DNA of 64,000 bases from Naegleria lovaniensis (GCF_003324165.1 NW_025407831.1:310001-374000); one strand, 5' to 3'. Shown: positions 21,997 to 33,268, counted from the stretch's first letter. Notes: generated by a model from the sequence alone, not told the origin. Translations and numbers: made by a program.

Positions 21997-24375
21997 ATGG
22001 CACCCAAAAAGCAAACCAAAAAAAAGGACGAGGCAACCGAAGAAAAGGAAGAAATGACAACAGCCGAAGAAGCTCAATCTGATAATGATATGAAGGTTGA
22101 TTTAAATTTAAGTGATACTGAAATGGAAGAATCTTCATCCAAATCAAAGGCTTCATCATCAAAAACAAAGAAAGAGGACTCCAACAAAAAGAAGGCAACC
22201 AAGTCATCATCGTCAAAGAAAGACTCCAAGAACAAGGATGGAGTTTTTAAAGGTTTAGATTTTCTTGTTGGTATCTCCGATGAAACAACTGGTGCTGATA
22301 GTAGTGATGCAATTACTGAATCATTGAGTAATGAAGGTGGTAATGTGATGAAAAAGATCTCCGATAAAATCAAATATTTGGTATTTTTGAAGGGAAAACC
22401 TGCAACTTATAAGAATGCAAAAGAGAAAGGTATAAAGATTGTTAATCCTCTATGGGTCAAGGATTGTATTTCAAAGAAGAAAATTCTTGATGTAGATTCT
22501 AAATATGAACCAGAAGAACCCGAATCGGGAAAGAGAAAGAAAGATGATGACAAGGAAAAGACTGATTCAAAGAAGAAAGAATCAAAGAAGAAAGGAACAG
22601 AAAACAAGGATGATGAAGAAGATTCCGAAACCAAGGAACCTGAAAATAAGAAGAAAAAGACCGAAACCTCATCCAAATCAAAGGCTTCATCATCGTCATC
22701 GACAAAGGGTTCTAAATCAACTGAAGATGAGGACAATAAGAAAACTTCAGCTAAACAGAAGACCTCCAAGCCTTCATCAAAGGATGATGAAAAGGAAAAG
22801 GCAACTTCTTCTAAACAGAAGGAAAACAACAAGAAAACTGAAGCCAAGAAAGATGACAAGACAAAGAAGACTGAAACTAAAAAGAAAGATGAAGATAAGA
22901 AGGGAGATGATGAGACCAAGAAAAAGAAGAGTGAAACCAAGAAAAAAGATGAAACCAAGAAGAAAGATGAAAAGAAAAAGGATGAAAAGAAAACAAAAAG
23001 ACCACCTAGTGCTTATAATCTCTTTATGGCTGAGAAGAAAAAGGAGAATAAGTCAATTGAATTATCAGAAATTTCAAGTATGTGGAAAGAACTCTCTGAT
23101 GATAAGAAGAAACCATATGTTGAACAATCTGAAAAACTTAAAGAAGAATATTTAAAGAATAATCCAGATGCAGGAAAGAAAACCTCAAAACCAAAGAAGG
23201 AAGTTTATGAAGGTGAATCTGATGAAGAAGAGGAAGATGATGAATATTTTGATAATGATGGAGCAGATGCAATTGATGATGAAGGTCATGTTACAAGATT
23301 TGACTTTACTGGCTTTGATATTCAAGCACCAATTTCTGAAATTAAGAAACCTCCAAAAGGAAAATATGTTTTAGAAATGTCATCAGTTGGTGATAGTGAC
23401 AAACTTAAAATTATTTCTGCAATGCAAGAGAAAGTTGCAATTGAACCAAAAGATGGAGAATCACCAAAACTTGATGAAAAATCTTCTAAACCAAGAATGA
23501 GGAGAGTTTTAGCAGATTTTAGTTGGGCAACTACATGTGATCCACATACTATGAATTTTGAAGAATATAATGGACAATACTTTACTCATTTAATTGTTCC
23601 AAAAGAAGACAAAACAAGAAGAACTATTAAGGTTTTATATGCAGTTGCATTTGGTGCACATATTGTAAATGTAGATTGGTTTTATGCATGTGAAAAAGAA
23701 GGTAAAAAGGTTGACGAGACTCCATACCTTGTTGATGTTTCTCCTGCAAGTGAAAAGTCAAGAGCAATTTTATTAAGTGAAGAAGAAAGAATGAAGAGAA
23801 AACCAAGAAAATCCAAATCAGGTGATGAAGATGATGATATGGAAGATGAAAAGAAAGGTCCTTCTAAATTACTTGCAGATACAAAAATAAGAGTTTCTAC
23901 TCAAACAAATCCTCCTGCAAAACATTTGAAGAGATTGATTGAATTATTAGGTGGATCAGTCGTTACAAGCTCAAGAACTGCATCATACCATATTCTTTCC
24001 AAGGATGAAAAGTTTATTGAACCAAAGGTCAAGTCTTTGACTGTAGAATTGGAAGGAGGTCATACCATTGAAAAAGTGCCAGATCCTGTTATTGGTGTGA
24101 CAGAGAAATGGCTGCTTGATGCAATAACTAATTATGAAATTCCTTCAGATGTCACACCCTACATTGTTGAACCTGAAAAAGAGGAATCTCCCAAACCAAC
24201 TCCTAAGAAACCTGCCAAATCAGCACCCAAGTCATCCAAGAAGACATCTTCATCAACTGAGGATAAAAAAGAAGACAAGAAGAAGAAAGACTCCCAAGAT
24301 AAAAAGAAAGATGAAGATACAACAGATGATGACCAAGCTCAAATGGATGTTGATGAAGAAGAAGTGACCTATTAA
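21997..24375 (+). CDS. BRCT-HMG box-tandem BRCT protein
   Basis: This intronless 792-residue nuclear protein has an unusual domain order. An N-terminal BRCT-like region at about residues 80-165 (FKGLDFLVGIS, KIKYLVFLKGKPATYKNAKEKGIKIVNPLWVKDC) is followed by a Lys/Ser/Glu-rich linker. An HMG box at about residues 333-395 begins KRPPSAYNLFMAEKKKEN and contains MWKELSDDKKKPY. Two BRCT-like units follow at about 500-590 (THLIVPKED, IVNVDWFYACEKEG) and 630-720 (LLGGSVVTSSRTASYHIL, VTEKWLLDAI). The ends are strongly charged. Tandem BRCT domains read phosphopeptides and HMG boxes bind or bend DNA, so a damage-response or chromatin role is inferred. The BRCA2 homologue ends about 150 bases upstream. 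Confidence 0.8.
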   Translation: MAPKKQTKKKDEATEEKEEMTTAEEAQSDNDMKVDLNLSDTEMEESSSKSKASSSKTKKEDSNKKKATKSSSSKKDSKNKDGVFKGLDFLVGISDETTGADSSDAITESLSNEGGNVMKKISDKIKYLVFLKGKPATYKNAKEKGIKIVNPLWVKDCISKKKILDVDSKYEPEEPESGKRKKDDDKEKTDSKKKESKKKGTENKDDEEDSETKEPENKKKKTETSSKSKASSSSSTKGSKSTEDEDNKKTSAKQKTSKPSSKDDEKEKATSSKQKENNKKTEAKKDDKTKKTETKKKDEDKKGDDETKKKKSETKKKDETKKKDEKKKDEKKTKRPPSAYNLFMAEKKKENKSIELSEISSMWKELSDDKKKPYVEQSEKLKEEYLKNNPDAGKKTSKPKKEVYEGESDEEEEDDEYFDNDGADAIDDEGHVTRFDFTGFDIQAPISEIKKPPKGKYVLEMSSVGDSDKLKIISAMQEKVAIEPKDGESPKLDEKSSKPRMRRVLADFSWATTCDPHTMNFEEYNGQYFTHLIVPKEDKTRRTIKVLYAVAFGAHIVNVDWFYACEKEGKKVDETPYLVDVSPASEKSRAILLSEEERMKRKPRKSKSGDEDDDMEDEKKGPSKLLADTKIRVSTQTNPPAKHLKRLIELLGGSVVTSSRTASYHILSKDEKFIEPKVKSLTVELEGGHTIEKVPDPVIGVTEKWLLDAITNYEIPSDVTPYIVEPEKEESPKPTPKKPAKSAPKSSKKTSSSTEDKKEDKKKKDSQDKKKDEDTTDDDQAQMDVDEEEVTY

Positions 24376-24398
24376 TTTTGTACTTTATAAAAATTTTA

Positions 24399-25811
24399 TT
24401 ACTTTCTTTGAGCTTGGTTGGCCAAAATTTCTTTAACATCTCTTAACTTATTTCGCAGAGTTAACTCTTCTTTTGAACCAAACTTTTCAAAAACCCACGA
24501 AGGAATTGGTGTCTCGAAGGTCCATTCATCTGTTAACTCATATCTCCAAGAGTGCAGATAAATGCACAACGGTATGCTTTCCTCAAGCTCTTCGGACTGT
24601 TTGACAGAGTACAACGGGTTGCAATTGACGCAAATCTCCTCGTATTCTTGAACCTTACTTTCTTCATCAAATTTCTTTCCTGTTGACTTTCGTTTGGTTG
24701 ATGTGGTATTGCACTCGGAAGTCTTTTCCTCTTCGTCGCTGCCTCTGTATTTTTGTTTCTTTGATTTTGGAGAGCAACTGCTGGTTTCATTGCTACCAAT
24801 TTCTTTTCTCTTCATAGTATTGGCTTCGCTGTTGAAGGTATTTAATGTTGAGGTTTGATTCTTTGTTTCTTTCTTTTCTTTCATCTTGGTAACAAATTCT
24901 TGATTATAGAAAAAATCATTACTAATTGGAAATCCAAGATATTCGAGATGAATTCGTATTTGATGAGTTCTTCCAGTAACTGGTTTACACATTACGAGAG
25001 AAATATTTTCTTCCTTGTTATATGCAATAGGGCAGTAAAATGTGAGAGCATCAAAAGTTCCCAACTCATTATTGGCAGACCAAATTCCTTTTTTGTGATC
25101 TTTACAGTACACCTTTGTATCACAACTCACGACTTGCATTTCTTCAAAAAATCCATTTGTTGTTTCTTTTCCAAATTTTCCCTTCACTATTGCCAAATAA
25201 TACTTTCCAATTGTATTTTCCCTAGTGTTAATCATATTCACAATAGATTGAGCTACTTTTTTATCTCTAGCAATCATCAATACTCCTGATGTACTATGGT
25301 CTAATCTATGAACTGTATGCAAACTATTGTATCCAGCTTCTTCAAGAATAAAAGTTAATGAGTTTTTTCTATAACGACCGCATGGATGTATCGGAAATGA
25401 TGGAGGTTTATCAACAACTAATAAATCCTTTTCATCATATAAAATATTAATATTCCGATTATAAATTGGTTTTTCATGAAAATGAACCCGATGAGTAATA
25501 GACTTGTTCTTTTCCATGATAGTATCTATATCATGAATTATTTTGTTGTTTTGTTTGAATCTTCCCAATTCAAAAGCTTTTTTTAAATACTGTTCAGAAA
25601 AGTAGGGAAATTCACTCCGATAAACTTCAAACACTTTTCTACCAACCCATCGATCTCTACATCCCGTACTAAAATCTAACCAATACGGTATGACAAATCT
25701 CAATCCGTCCCGAATAATATATTGTTGTTTACTTTGTGCAAGTTCAATTGTTTTTTGAACCGTAGAAGTGTGAGAGGATGAGAGTGTGGTTCCCATTTCA
25801 CCTTGAAGCAT
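24399..25811 (-). CDS. RluA-type RNA pseudouridine synthase (Pus9/RPUSD-like)
   Basis: The protein of about 470 residues converts uridine to pseudouridine in RNA; relatives Pus8/Pus9 act on position 32 of tRNA. An N-terminal S4-like region (RWVGRKVFEVYRSEFPYFS) precedes the catalytic fold with LLVVDKPPSFPIHPCG, the catalytic block VHRLDHSTSGVLMIARDK (catalytic Asp in HRLD) and KPVTGRTHQIRIHLEYLGFPI. A Lys/Ser-rich insert at about residues 330-390 precedes a CVNCNPLY motif and a C-terminal tail. The ATG at 25811 (MLQGEMG) is used because the frame extends only four non-ATG codons beyond it. The 3' end converges with the BRCT-HMG gene, leaving a 23-base gap. Whether the target is tRNA or another RNA is not shown by the sequence. 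Confidence 0.88.
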   Translation of the reverse strand: MLQGEMGTTLSSSHTSTVQKTIELAQSKQQYIIRDGLRFVIPYWLDFSTGCRDRWVGRKVFEVYRSEFPYFSEQYLKKAFELGRFKQNNKIIHDIDTIMEKNKSITHRVHFHEKPIYNRNINILYDEKDLLVVDKPPSFPIHPCGRYRKNSLTFILEEAGYNSLHTVHRLDHSTSGVLMIARDKKVAQSIVNMINTRENTIGKYYLAIVKGKFGKETTNGFFEEMQVVSCDTKVYCKDHKKGIWSANNELGTFDALTFYCPIAYNKEENISLVMCKPVTGRTHQIRIHLEYLGFPISNDFFYNQEFVTKMKEKKETKNQTSTLNTFNSEANTMKRKEIGSNETSSCSPKSKKQKYRGSDEEEKTSECNTTSTKRKSTGKKFDEESKVQEYEEICVNCNPLYSVKQSEELEESIPLCIYLHSWRYELTDEWTFETPIPSWVFEKFGSKEELTLRNKLRDVKEILANQAQRK

Positions 25812-26023
25812 TTTTTCATTCAAATCATTTTCTCGAGAAAAAACAATTATCGATAAAGGACGACCATCTCTTTAGTATGATGAAACACATTTGAAATGGA
25901 CCAGTTTGGTGATGTAAAGTACTATGCTTGCACTAATCAAGGAAATTTGAATGAGAAATCAAGATTTCAAATAATCTTGGTAAAGGTGCGTTCGTTTCCG
26001 ACGGTTGTCCAATCATCTCAGAG

Positions 26024-26921
26024 ATGACTTTACAAAACTCCGCCAGACCACCAAAGTTTCCAAATAAAACTCCATGGTTGTCCATCAAAAAAATGGGATC
26101 TACACATTCAACCACCATGTCTCACTCTTCTACAACATTTTCATCACGAATAGATTCTTTCCTGAGATCAGTTCAGCAGTACACTGGCATAGCGTTTAGT
26201 TTTTTCCTTTCCTTGCACGTCATGAATACCATGACAGCCATGATCTCTCAAACACCTATGACACTCTTCAAATGTATTTGAGAAGATTCTATCGTCCACA
26301 ATGGTTATTGGGAAATCATGCAGAATATTATTGCATTTTGGGACCTCTTGCAATGCACATGTTGAGTGGAGTGGGAAGAATCATTGTACGAAATTGTTTG
26401 TTGAATTCCAAGACACAACAACTCAAATCACGAATCCAGGAAATTCAACAAGAACCACCGATTCAAACGATGACGCTCAAGATTCAAAGAAAAAGGACAC
26501 CTTTTCTTCCATCATTCAATATTTGAAAAGGAAAATTTATAATGAACCATTACAATTACATCGTTATGCAGGATACGTCTTGCTTGTATTAATGCCAGTT
26601 CATATTACAGCGACTCGATTCACGTATCCTATCGATTCAGAATTTTCACAAGTGACTTTTAGTATGGAAAAAAATCCTGGAAGAGCCATCATGTTACCTT
26701 ATTATACCATCATGTTAATGAGTGGAGTGTATCATTTGTTTTATGGATTGAACGCTGCTGTATTTTCTTATCAATTTTCAAAGAAGAGTTTATTTGGAAT
26801 GTTTGGTGTTGTATTTACTTTGGCATTTATTGGTTTTTTAGGTGCAGGAGGAGTATTGTATCCTGATCGAATTGATCGAACCAATTATTCCGTATGGGAA
26901 AAACCACAACTAATGCAATGA
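26024..26921 (+). CDS. Mcp1/DUF1691-like mitochondrial membrane protein, two frame breaks
   Basis: Several hydrophobic segments and the pattern LHVMNTM...YLRRFYRP...LGPLAMHMLSGVGRI then LQLHRYAGYVLLVLMPVHITATRF resemble fungal Mcp1. Mcp1 is an outer-membrane mitochondrial protein linked to lipid contact sites, so the role is inferred. The last part spans two further membrane segments and ends near DRTNYSVWEKPQLMQ. The reading frame moves one base earlier at about 26241-26255 and again at about 26452-26462. Upstream of each later frame the matching sequence stays open (DLSNTYDTLQMYLRRF; TTDSNDDAQDSKKKD). No introns fit the junctions. The ATG at 26024 follows a short gap after the pseudouridine synthase. 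Confidence 0.6.
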
Positions 26922-27045
26922 AAGGCTATGCGATCATTAGCCTCTTGACACACATGTTTCTCAGAACGAAATGAATCGATCGTGTTCCAGAATACCTTAA
27001 ATACACACCAATCAATATTTATAAATACACACAATTTAGAAACAT

Positions 27046-30000
27046 TTAATTTAATTTTCTCAATACACTCACAATGGGCATTTTCACAAGTGAATAAATT
27101 GGGAAGAAGGAAGAGAGGAAACTAAATACCATTGCACAAATAAATACCAATGCAACAATTTGATAAGGAAAGATAAAATCAATAGGTAGTTCAGTAATGA
27201 GTGTGTTTTGAAGCGACATGGTATATCCAATAATACCTCCAATAAATATTCCAGAAATTGAGGCAGAAGTAATGAGTACAAATGCTTCATAAATAAAAAC
27301 TCGAATAATTGAAAACTTTCTCATTCCAATAGCTCGCAAAACACCAATCTCCTTTGCTTGTTCGTTCACATTACTATACATGCTTGAAACTAAACTAAAG
27401 AAACAAATAATTAAAGCAACCAAAGTAGTAAAGAGGAAGAAGAAATTCATCACCTGTACAGCAATTTCAATGGGATATAACTCATCATTGACATCTCTAA
27501 TGAAAGGTCCTCGATAAGCACTAATCACTTTCTGGAGCGAATTTTTCATCTTTCGATATTCTTGTTTGTTCTGTTGCACCGAGTCGGTTAATTTAATGAA
27601 AATGGCATCGACGGGAAGTCGATTCACGGAAAATCCCTTATCTCTTCCAAGTAGTCTCAAATAAGTAGGAACACTCACGAGAATATTCTGAGTACCAAAT
27701 CGTGGGAAGGAAGAATAGAGAGCGACTGGAGAGGCTTCAAGGAATGCACCCACTTTGAATAAGGCATAATTATATTTTGGAATGGCTGAAGTTGTTTCTA
27801 TGGTTTCAATAATAGCTTCATCATTCAAATCAACATTGAGACGAGTTTTAAAATAGCTACCTAAAATCAATTGAGAACCACCCTCGAGTGTATACAAGTA
27901 TTCATCCAAATTGTTACTGTAACGTGCGTAGGAAGAGGTAGAGCCTTCACCCACAGGTAATGAAGTAAAATTATTAGTGAGCGGTACCGTCACTTGCTTG
28001 GGAATGGTCGTGGGTTCAATTCTCGCATCTAGTCTCAAAAATTTTGAATTGGTGATATTAAAGAAATTGGGGCAATGGCTCGAATATACACTTCATCCTT
28101 CACGAGAGCACCTTTGGATCGAAGTTGTGTCTTTTGAATGGATGTACGAAGTGATTGAAGTCCAAAAGTCCAATAAGTGGTGCCTTCAATCCATTCGGGT
28201 GTTGAACTGCAAAGTTTTCCACGTCATACAGGGCCTGAGGATACGACGAAAAGGCATACAATGATCGAGTTCCAACAATTAAATTCGTTCCTGCTCCTCT
28301 CATAATATTATATTTAAAGGCAGTGATTTGTGTGTTAAAAAGCACAGAGCTAAAAATAATGAACCCCAAACTCAATGCAAACATGAGAGTAGTTTTACGA
28401 TTTCTCTCTCTGTGTGCAATTAGATTCTTCTCTACGAGATCCACAACTGCTGCCTTTTCAAAAATACCAATTGTGAAAATAACCACAACAAATTCAATCA
28501 TATTCTCAAAATTGAGAGAAAGTACAACCAGACCTAATAACATGCATAGAATGACACTCATAAACATGTAGCTCATAATTGTAATGTTAAAGGTGAGTAA
28601 ACTGAGTGGCATGACATAATAAACTCCAAAACCAAAAGCTGTTCCAATAAGTCCAAGAACGACTGGAGTCCATGCAATATATTCAGATTCAGCTCTTTCC
28701 ACACTATATTTCACAGCTGAAACGGAACGTTGAGTATCGAGAGAATCATGTAAATTCTGGCCCAATGCAGTTTTGATTGGAAGAATGGATGCTGCAGGGT
28801 TGTTGTTTGAGTGTTGTTAATGTCAATAATTGTTGTTTAAAATATCCATTCAAAAGGGTGGATGAAGGTTAAATAAAATTAAAAATAAAATTAAAATTTT
28901 CGATTTTCGTTCATATTCATAGATGGATGGATATAATGAAATGAACAATAGTACTGAAGAAGGCCTTTAAAAAAAAATCGAGTAACTTACCAAGAATTGG
29001 AACTCCAATTCCTAAAAGAGAAGCAAATGCTACTGCCTCAAACGATGCAAAATAGGAAACCTTCGCTTCCAATGTTGAACTCAACAAGATGGCCACACCT
29101 GCATATGAAATTTGTCCAATAATCAAACCAATCATCCATGCTGGAATTCCATACCACATGGCCTGTACAAGAATTAATTCAACGAGATGAATTCTCTTCA
29201 ATCCTAAAATTCTCAATAAACCCATTTCAAATCTTCTATTTTCAACATTGATCATTAATAAACTATAAATAAGGACAACACTCAACAGAGATAACACCAC
29301 AAGGATGATTGAAATAATTAAACCCACAAAGAGTGAAAAGAATTGGGTTTGTTGCATTTGTTCCAAAATTGGAAAGTTTGTATCCACTTGATTAAATCCA
29401 ATCAAATACATGGCAAGTGATGAAAAGTCTGTAATCTTATCTCTAATCTTTTTAAAATCATTTTCATTGTATGCTGTTAATCTATTTGGTGGATAATTGA
29501 AATAGACATAACCAGCATAGGAATAAGGACTCACACGAGACATCAATGACTTTTCATGTTCACTAAATAATTGAGAAGGTAAGAATTCAGCCAAATGTTC
29601 TAAAAACGAGTCAAATTCCATAATGATATAGTCTGTAATACTTGTTGCAAATTTTCCATGTACATTGTTGGACACTACATCAATAGTGACTGGAAAGTAT
29701 AAAGTTCCATTATTGAATGTCACTCTTCGATTCATGTACTGTTCTTCGTCTGAGAGTTGAATGAAATTTGATGTTTGTTGTGAAACATCTGCTTCAAGCA
29801 ATGCATGTAACATGGATAACTTTTTGAGAGACGCCAATTCAGGGCTCAATTCTAAAGTTTCCTTTTCAAAAGCTTCTTTCAATGATGGAGGTAAAAACTC
29901 AAGAGAGTTTAACAATGCATTAGAAAGTTGATCATGATATCGAACAATGCCAGCTTCATAATAAGGTCCAACAAGAGTATCCATGGTTGCCACTCCTACT

Positions 30001-31048
30001 AGAATTGTATCTCCTGCTTTCACACCCATATCCATGGCCATAGAAGCACCTATAATGGCATGTCCTTTTTTCAATTTCTTGTATGGATAATTTCTTCCAA
30101 ATTGCATTCTATTTTCTTTGTCTGTGTCAATAACGTATAAGGAGACTCGATCTTGTTGAGTTTTACAGTAACGAGGAACACAAAAGTATCCATCATTGTA
30201 ATCTGTTGTGGAGAGTTTGTAAGTATCTTGGTGTGGTGATTTCTGTCCACAACTCACATCGGAAGAATTGTACATCCAAGAGTAATCTCGATAATTTAAA
30301 TCATTGGATAACGTATTATTGCAAGAAGTAAAAGCTTTGACACTAAATAAATATCTCGGAGAGTGATAGGAATATCGTTCTTGTTCAGTTACATCTGTTT
30401 TTGTGGCATTTTGAATTTGTTGATCGATTAAAGTATAATTGAGTGTCACACCTGGAAGTACTTTTGAAGCACTAATTTGAATATCATATTCTCCAACTTG
30501 TAATTCTGCCAATCTAATAAAAACAAGAGGAATTTGTGATAATGCAGAAACTGATATCATGACCATCCAAACCACAACGAAACATGAAGCAGTTCCAATT
30601 AAAAATGCAACTTTTCTTTTCGAAACTTCTTTCCATGTGAAAATCATAAATTGTACAAAAATATAATATGCATATTGTAAACGAGTCATATTGTGAGGTG
30701 GAATGAAGGAAGTATATGGCTTTTTAGACAATTTGTAAATTGTTTTTTCATTGAGATACATTCCTGTAGTGACATCCTCTTCTTGGTCCATATGACAGTC
30801 ACTTCTCAACAGTAAGGCATCTTCAGAGTACTCTTCATCTTCATGTTATGATGATGTACTTTGGAAGAATTAATTTTTAATGGAGTGGTTGGTGAGGATG
30901 TCATTAATTCAAGATCTTCTTCTTCGATGATGGCTGGACTTGTGTTAATACTAGATTGAGTGTCAATATGAATGGTTGGAAAATTGGTGTGTTGAGATGT
31001 GTCACCGTTGAACGTTTGTGATTTTTGTATTTTAAAGTTTTTTGACAT
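27046..31048 (-). CDS. Large FtsX/MacB-type permease-like membrane protein
   Basis: The product of about 1,268 residues has two FtsX-like modules. The N-terminus starts with cytoplasmic MSKNFKIQKSQ (ATG at 31048), a first membrane segment near FLIGTASCFVVVWMVMIS and a large extracytoplasmic domain with several Cys residues. Module one has three membrane spans around ENRRFEMGLLRILGLKR and ends VPIL-ASILPIKTALGQNL across a 199-nt intron (28990-28792, GTAAGT donor). A middle region has four or five more spans. The second FtsX module contains EQAKEIGVLRAIGMRKFSI and ends LVKMPIVSVLRKLN. The frame shifts by one lost base at about 30847, 28208-28220 and 28036-28040. In ABC systems such permeases pair with an ATPase; none is encoded nearby. 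The substrate is unknown. Confidence 0.75.
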
Positions 31049-31931
31049 GTTTCTGTTGTGAGTGTGTGTGTGAATAATGTGAACAAACAATTCCGAATTG
31101 TTATGATTCCAATGATTATATTTTTTTTTTGAATCAATCAACAAACAATCGTTATCATGGAATTATCCATCATGATACATTCATTATTTGAATAGATATC
31201 AAAGAAAAACCATTTAACAAAGACATGTGATACACATCGGAGACGAACAGTGTCAACCATGGTTCAATGATGACAAGAGAGTACTACTACACGTACCTAC
31301 TAACACTTGTCAATATAAAATGTTTTCAATAAAGAAGACCCACACACAACAAGTCTCTCTGATCCGATAAGGTTATCGTTGCGTTGTGAGACTTCTCAAT
31401 AGTTTAAATTTCTCACTCACACAAGTGTACAGGATCCTCTTTAGTGGTCGGTTTGTTGTTTTTTTGGCCAGAATGTAAAAAAAAGAGTGCGCGATTCGAC
31501 ATGTTTTAGAATCCAATTGTGCGCCTAAATTTGTGAAGAGCATGTGGATCCGTAGTTGAATGGATGCCATTGCAGTAAAACGTTGGTTTGGAGAGAGGCG
31601 GTTGAACCAAACCAGTGCTACTAATCACGAGAATTACTTCAAATAATTGAATGATCTATTCTGAACGTGCTAGAGTATACCAGATGGAAGCGTAGTTCCC
31701 AAAAGTCTCCGCTGAGATTGAAATAAAAGGAAACAATCATGCTTGTTCCTTTACAATTATTTCGTTCCTCCAATCATAGCACAACAGAATCGTTCGAGCT
31801 GATCAATTGCACGCCAATCATCATCATCACCAATGCGCACGAATGTGTCTTTAGATCACAAGCCCTTGACCACTGAATCTCAAAAGCACTCGCTTGGGAT
31901 AAATCAAACGGCTGTCTTCTTTAAAAAAAAT
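31049..31931. other. Long divergent intergenic region
   Basis: This 880-base gap between the permease and the SOD gene is the largest in the window. It contains a (TG)n-rich tract near 31058-31073, A/T runs and an inverted repeat GATAA-GG-TTATC at 31366-31377. A 65-codon minus-strand frame at 31373-31570 shows no family. In-frame codons from an ATG at 31833 could extend the SOD protein but would bury its signal peptide. I see no tRNA or convincing ncRNA. Confidence 0.5.
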
Positions 31932-33206
31932 ATGATAACATCAACCACCAAATCATCAATCATTGCTGCATGCTTCTTGCTTGCAGTGATTCTCCTGTCA
32001 ACAACCACTCAAGCACAGGTCTATCAAGGTCACTGTCTCTTGACAGGTACAACCGGAAACGCCGTTGGTCTTCGAGGTAGTGTCTCTCTCGTCTATAGCA
32101 CCACCACTGGCAATACTACCATTTCATGGGCACTCAATCAAACCACTGTACCAGCCATTCTTCAAGGTAAAAAACTTGGATTCCACATCCATGAATTTGG
32201 TTATCTTGCTAACTCTGTATCCACTGGTTCTCATTACAATCCCTATGGAGCCAGTCACGCATTGCCAGGTGAAGTCGGTGCTCCCTCCATCCACGTGGGT
32301 GATTTGGGAAATATTGATCTCTCGTTGGGATACTCTGGTGTCATTACTACTTCTTTATTGCGATTGGATGGAAATACTTCAGTGATTGGTAGAGCCATTC
32401 GACTTCACATGGCACAAGACCTTGGTTCTATTGCTCAACCCACTGGTAATGCCAGTAATCCTGCTGCTCATTGTGTGATTGGTATTGCCAATGTTACTTC
32501 GAATCTTGCCATGAATGATGCTTATACTGCCACGAATCGTGCTGTTGCAACCATGTTCAGAACTGATGCTGCTGGTAATTACAATGTTACTGGTAGAGTT
32601 ATTTTCGATGATTCTGTTGGTAATGGAAATGTTCGAGTGACTGGAAAGGTGTGTGGACTTGCTCCAAATACCATTCATGGTTTTCATGTTCATCAATTTG
32701 GTGAATTGAATTTGAAAGATGGTGCAGCCCTTATGGGACATTGGAATCCATCAACATCTCCACATGCTTATCCAGGAACTGTCAATCGACACGCAGGTGA
32801 TATGGGAAATATTACTGCAAATTCCTTGGGTGTTGCAACGATTGATATTACTTTGGATTTATTGGCATTGAAGGGAGTGAATAGTATTATTGGTCGTGGT
32901 GTTGTGATTCATCAAAATCCTGATGATGGTATCACACAACCAACAGGAAATGCTGGATCAAGATATGCCATTGGAGTGATAGGTATTCCTCCATCCTCCG
33001 TGAGCTTGGAAAATCCAAACGATGCTTGTTCAGGAGAGTCATTCCCATCACCAATTGTTGTGCCTTCACCAAAGCCTTCACCAAAGCCTTCAACACCAAA
33101 AGCATCTCCATCCCCAAAGAAGTCCGTTAATGCTGCTACTTGTGTCAATGGTTTGACTAGTACCCTTGTATTTGTTGTGGCTCTCTTTGCGTTGATTTTG
33201 TTTTAA
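31932..33206 (+). CDS. Secreted double-domain Cu/Zn superoxide dismutase, probably GPI-anchored
   Basis: This protein of about 424 residues should remove superoxide outside the cell. A signal peptide (MITSTTKSS then a Leu/Ala-rich core ending TTQAQ) supports the ATG at 31932 over the in-frame ATG at 31833. Two Cu/Zn-SOD domains follow. Domain one has FHIHEFG, SHYNP, SHALPG, IHVGDLGN and IRLH. Domain two has FHVHQFG, GHWNP, PHAYPG, RHAGDMGN and VVIH. Both retain the histidine and aspartate metal ligands. Domain two keeps the active-site Arg (GNAGSRYA) but not the following Cys; domain one keeps the Cys but lacks the Arg. A Pro/Ser/Lys stalk and a hydrophobic C-terminus without a charged tail suggest a GPI anchor. 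Confidence 0.88.
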   Translation: MITSTTKSSIIAACFLLAVILLSTTTQAQVYQGHCLLTGTTGNAVGLRGSVSLVYSTTTGNTTISWALNQTTVPAILQGKKLGFHIHEFGYLANSVSTGSHYNPYGASHALPGEVGAPSIHVGDLGNIDLSLGYSGVITTSLLRLDGNTSVIGRAIRLHMAQDLGSIAQPTGNASNPAAHCVIGIANVTSNLAMNDAYTATNRAVATMFRTDAAGNYNVTGRVIFDDSVGNGNVRVTGKVCGLAPNTIHGFHVHQFGELNLKDGAALMGHWNPSTSPHAYPGTVNRHAGDMGNITANSLGVATIDITLDLLALKGVNSIIGRGVVIHQNPDDGITQPTGNAGSRYAIGVIGIPPSSVSLENPNDACSGESFPSPIVVPSPKPSPKPSTPKASPSPKKSVNAATCVNGLTSTLVFVVALFALILF

Positions 33207-33259
33207 ATTATTTAATTAAACGAGTTTTTATATTTGGAAATAGATAAACTTGTCAAAGT

Positions 33260-33268
33260 GCGCCAAAA
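33260..33268 (+). promoter_or_regulatory. E2F-like site GCGCCAAAA
   Basis: TTTTGGCGC on the other strand fits the E2F consensus. It lies 18 bases before the ATG at 33287. Inferred from sequence only. Confidence 0.35.

Noticed and set aside
22407-22958. Antisense open frames in the BRCT-HMG gene
   Set aside because: Phe/Ser/Leu-rich mirror of a Lys/Glu/Ser linker.
28005-28030. GGTTCAATTC as a tRNA B box
   Set aside because: It lies inside the permease coding region and has no cloverleaf.
31366-31377. GATAA-GG-TTATC inverted repeat as an operator
   Set aside because: Too short to be significant in A+T-rich sequence, and no second copy was seen.
31373-31570. 65-codon minus-strand gene in the long gap
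   Set aside because: No conserved motif, no neighbours in phase, and it could be chance in a gap of 880 bases.
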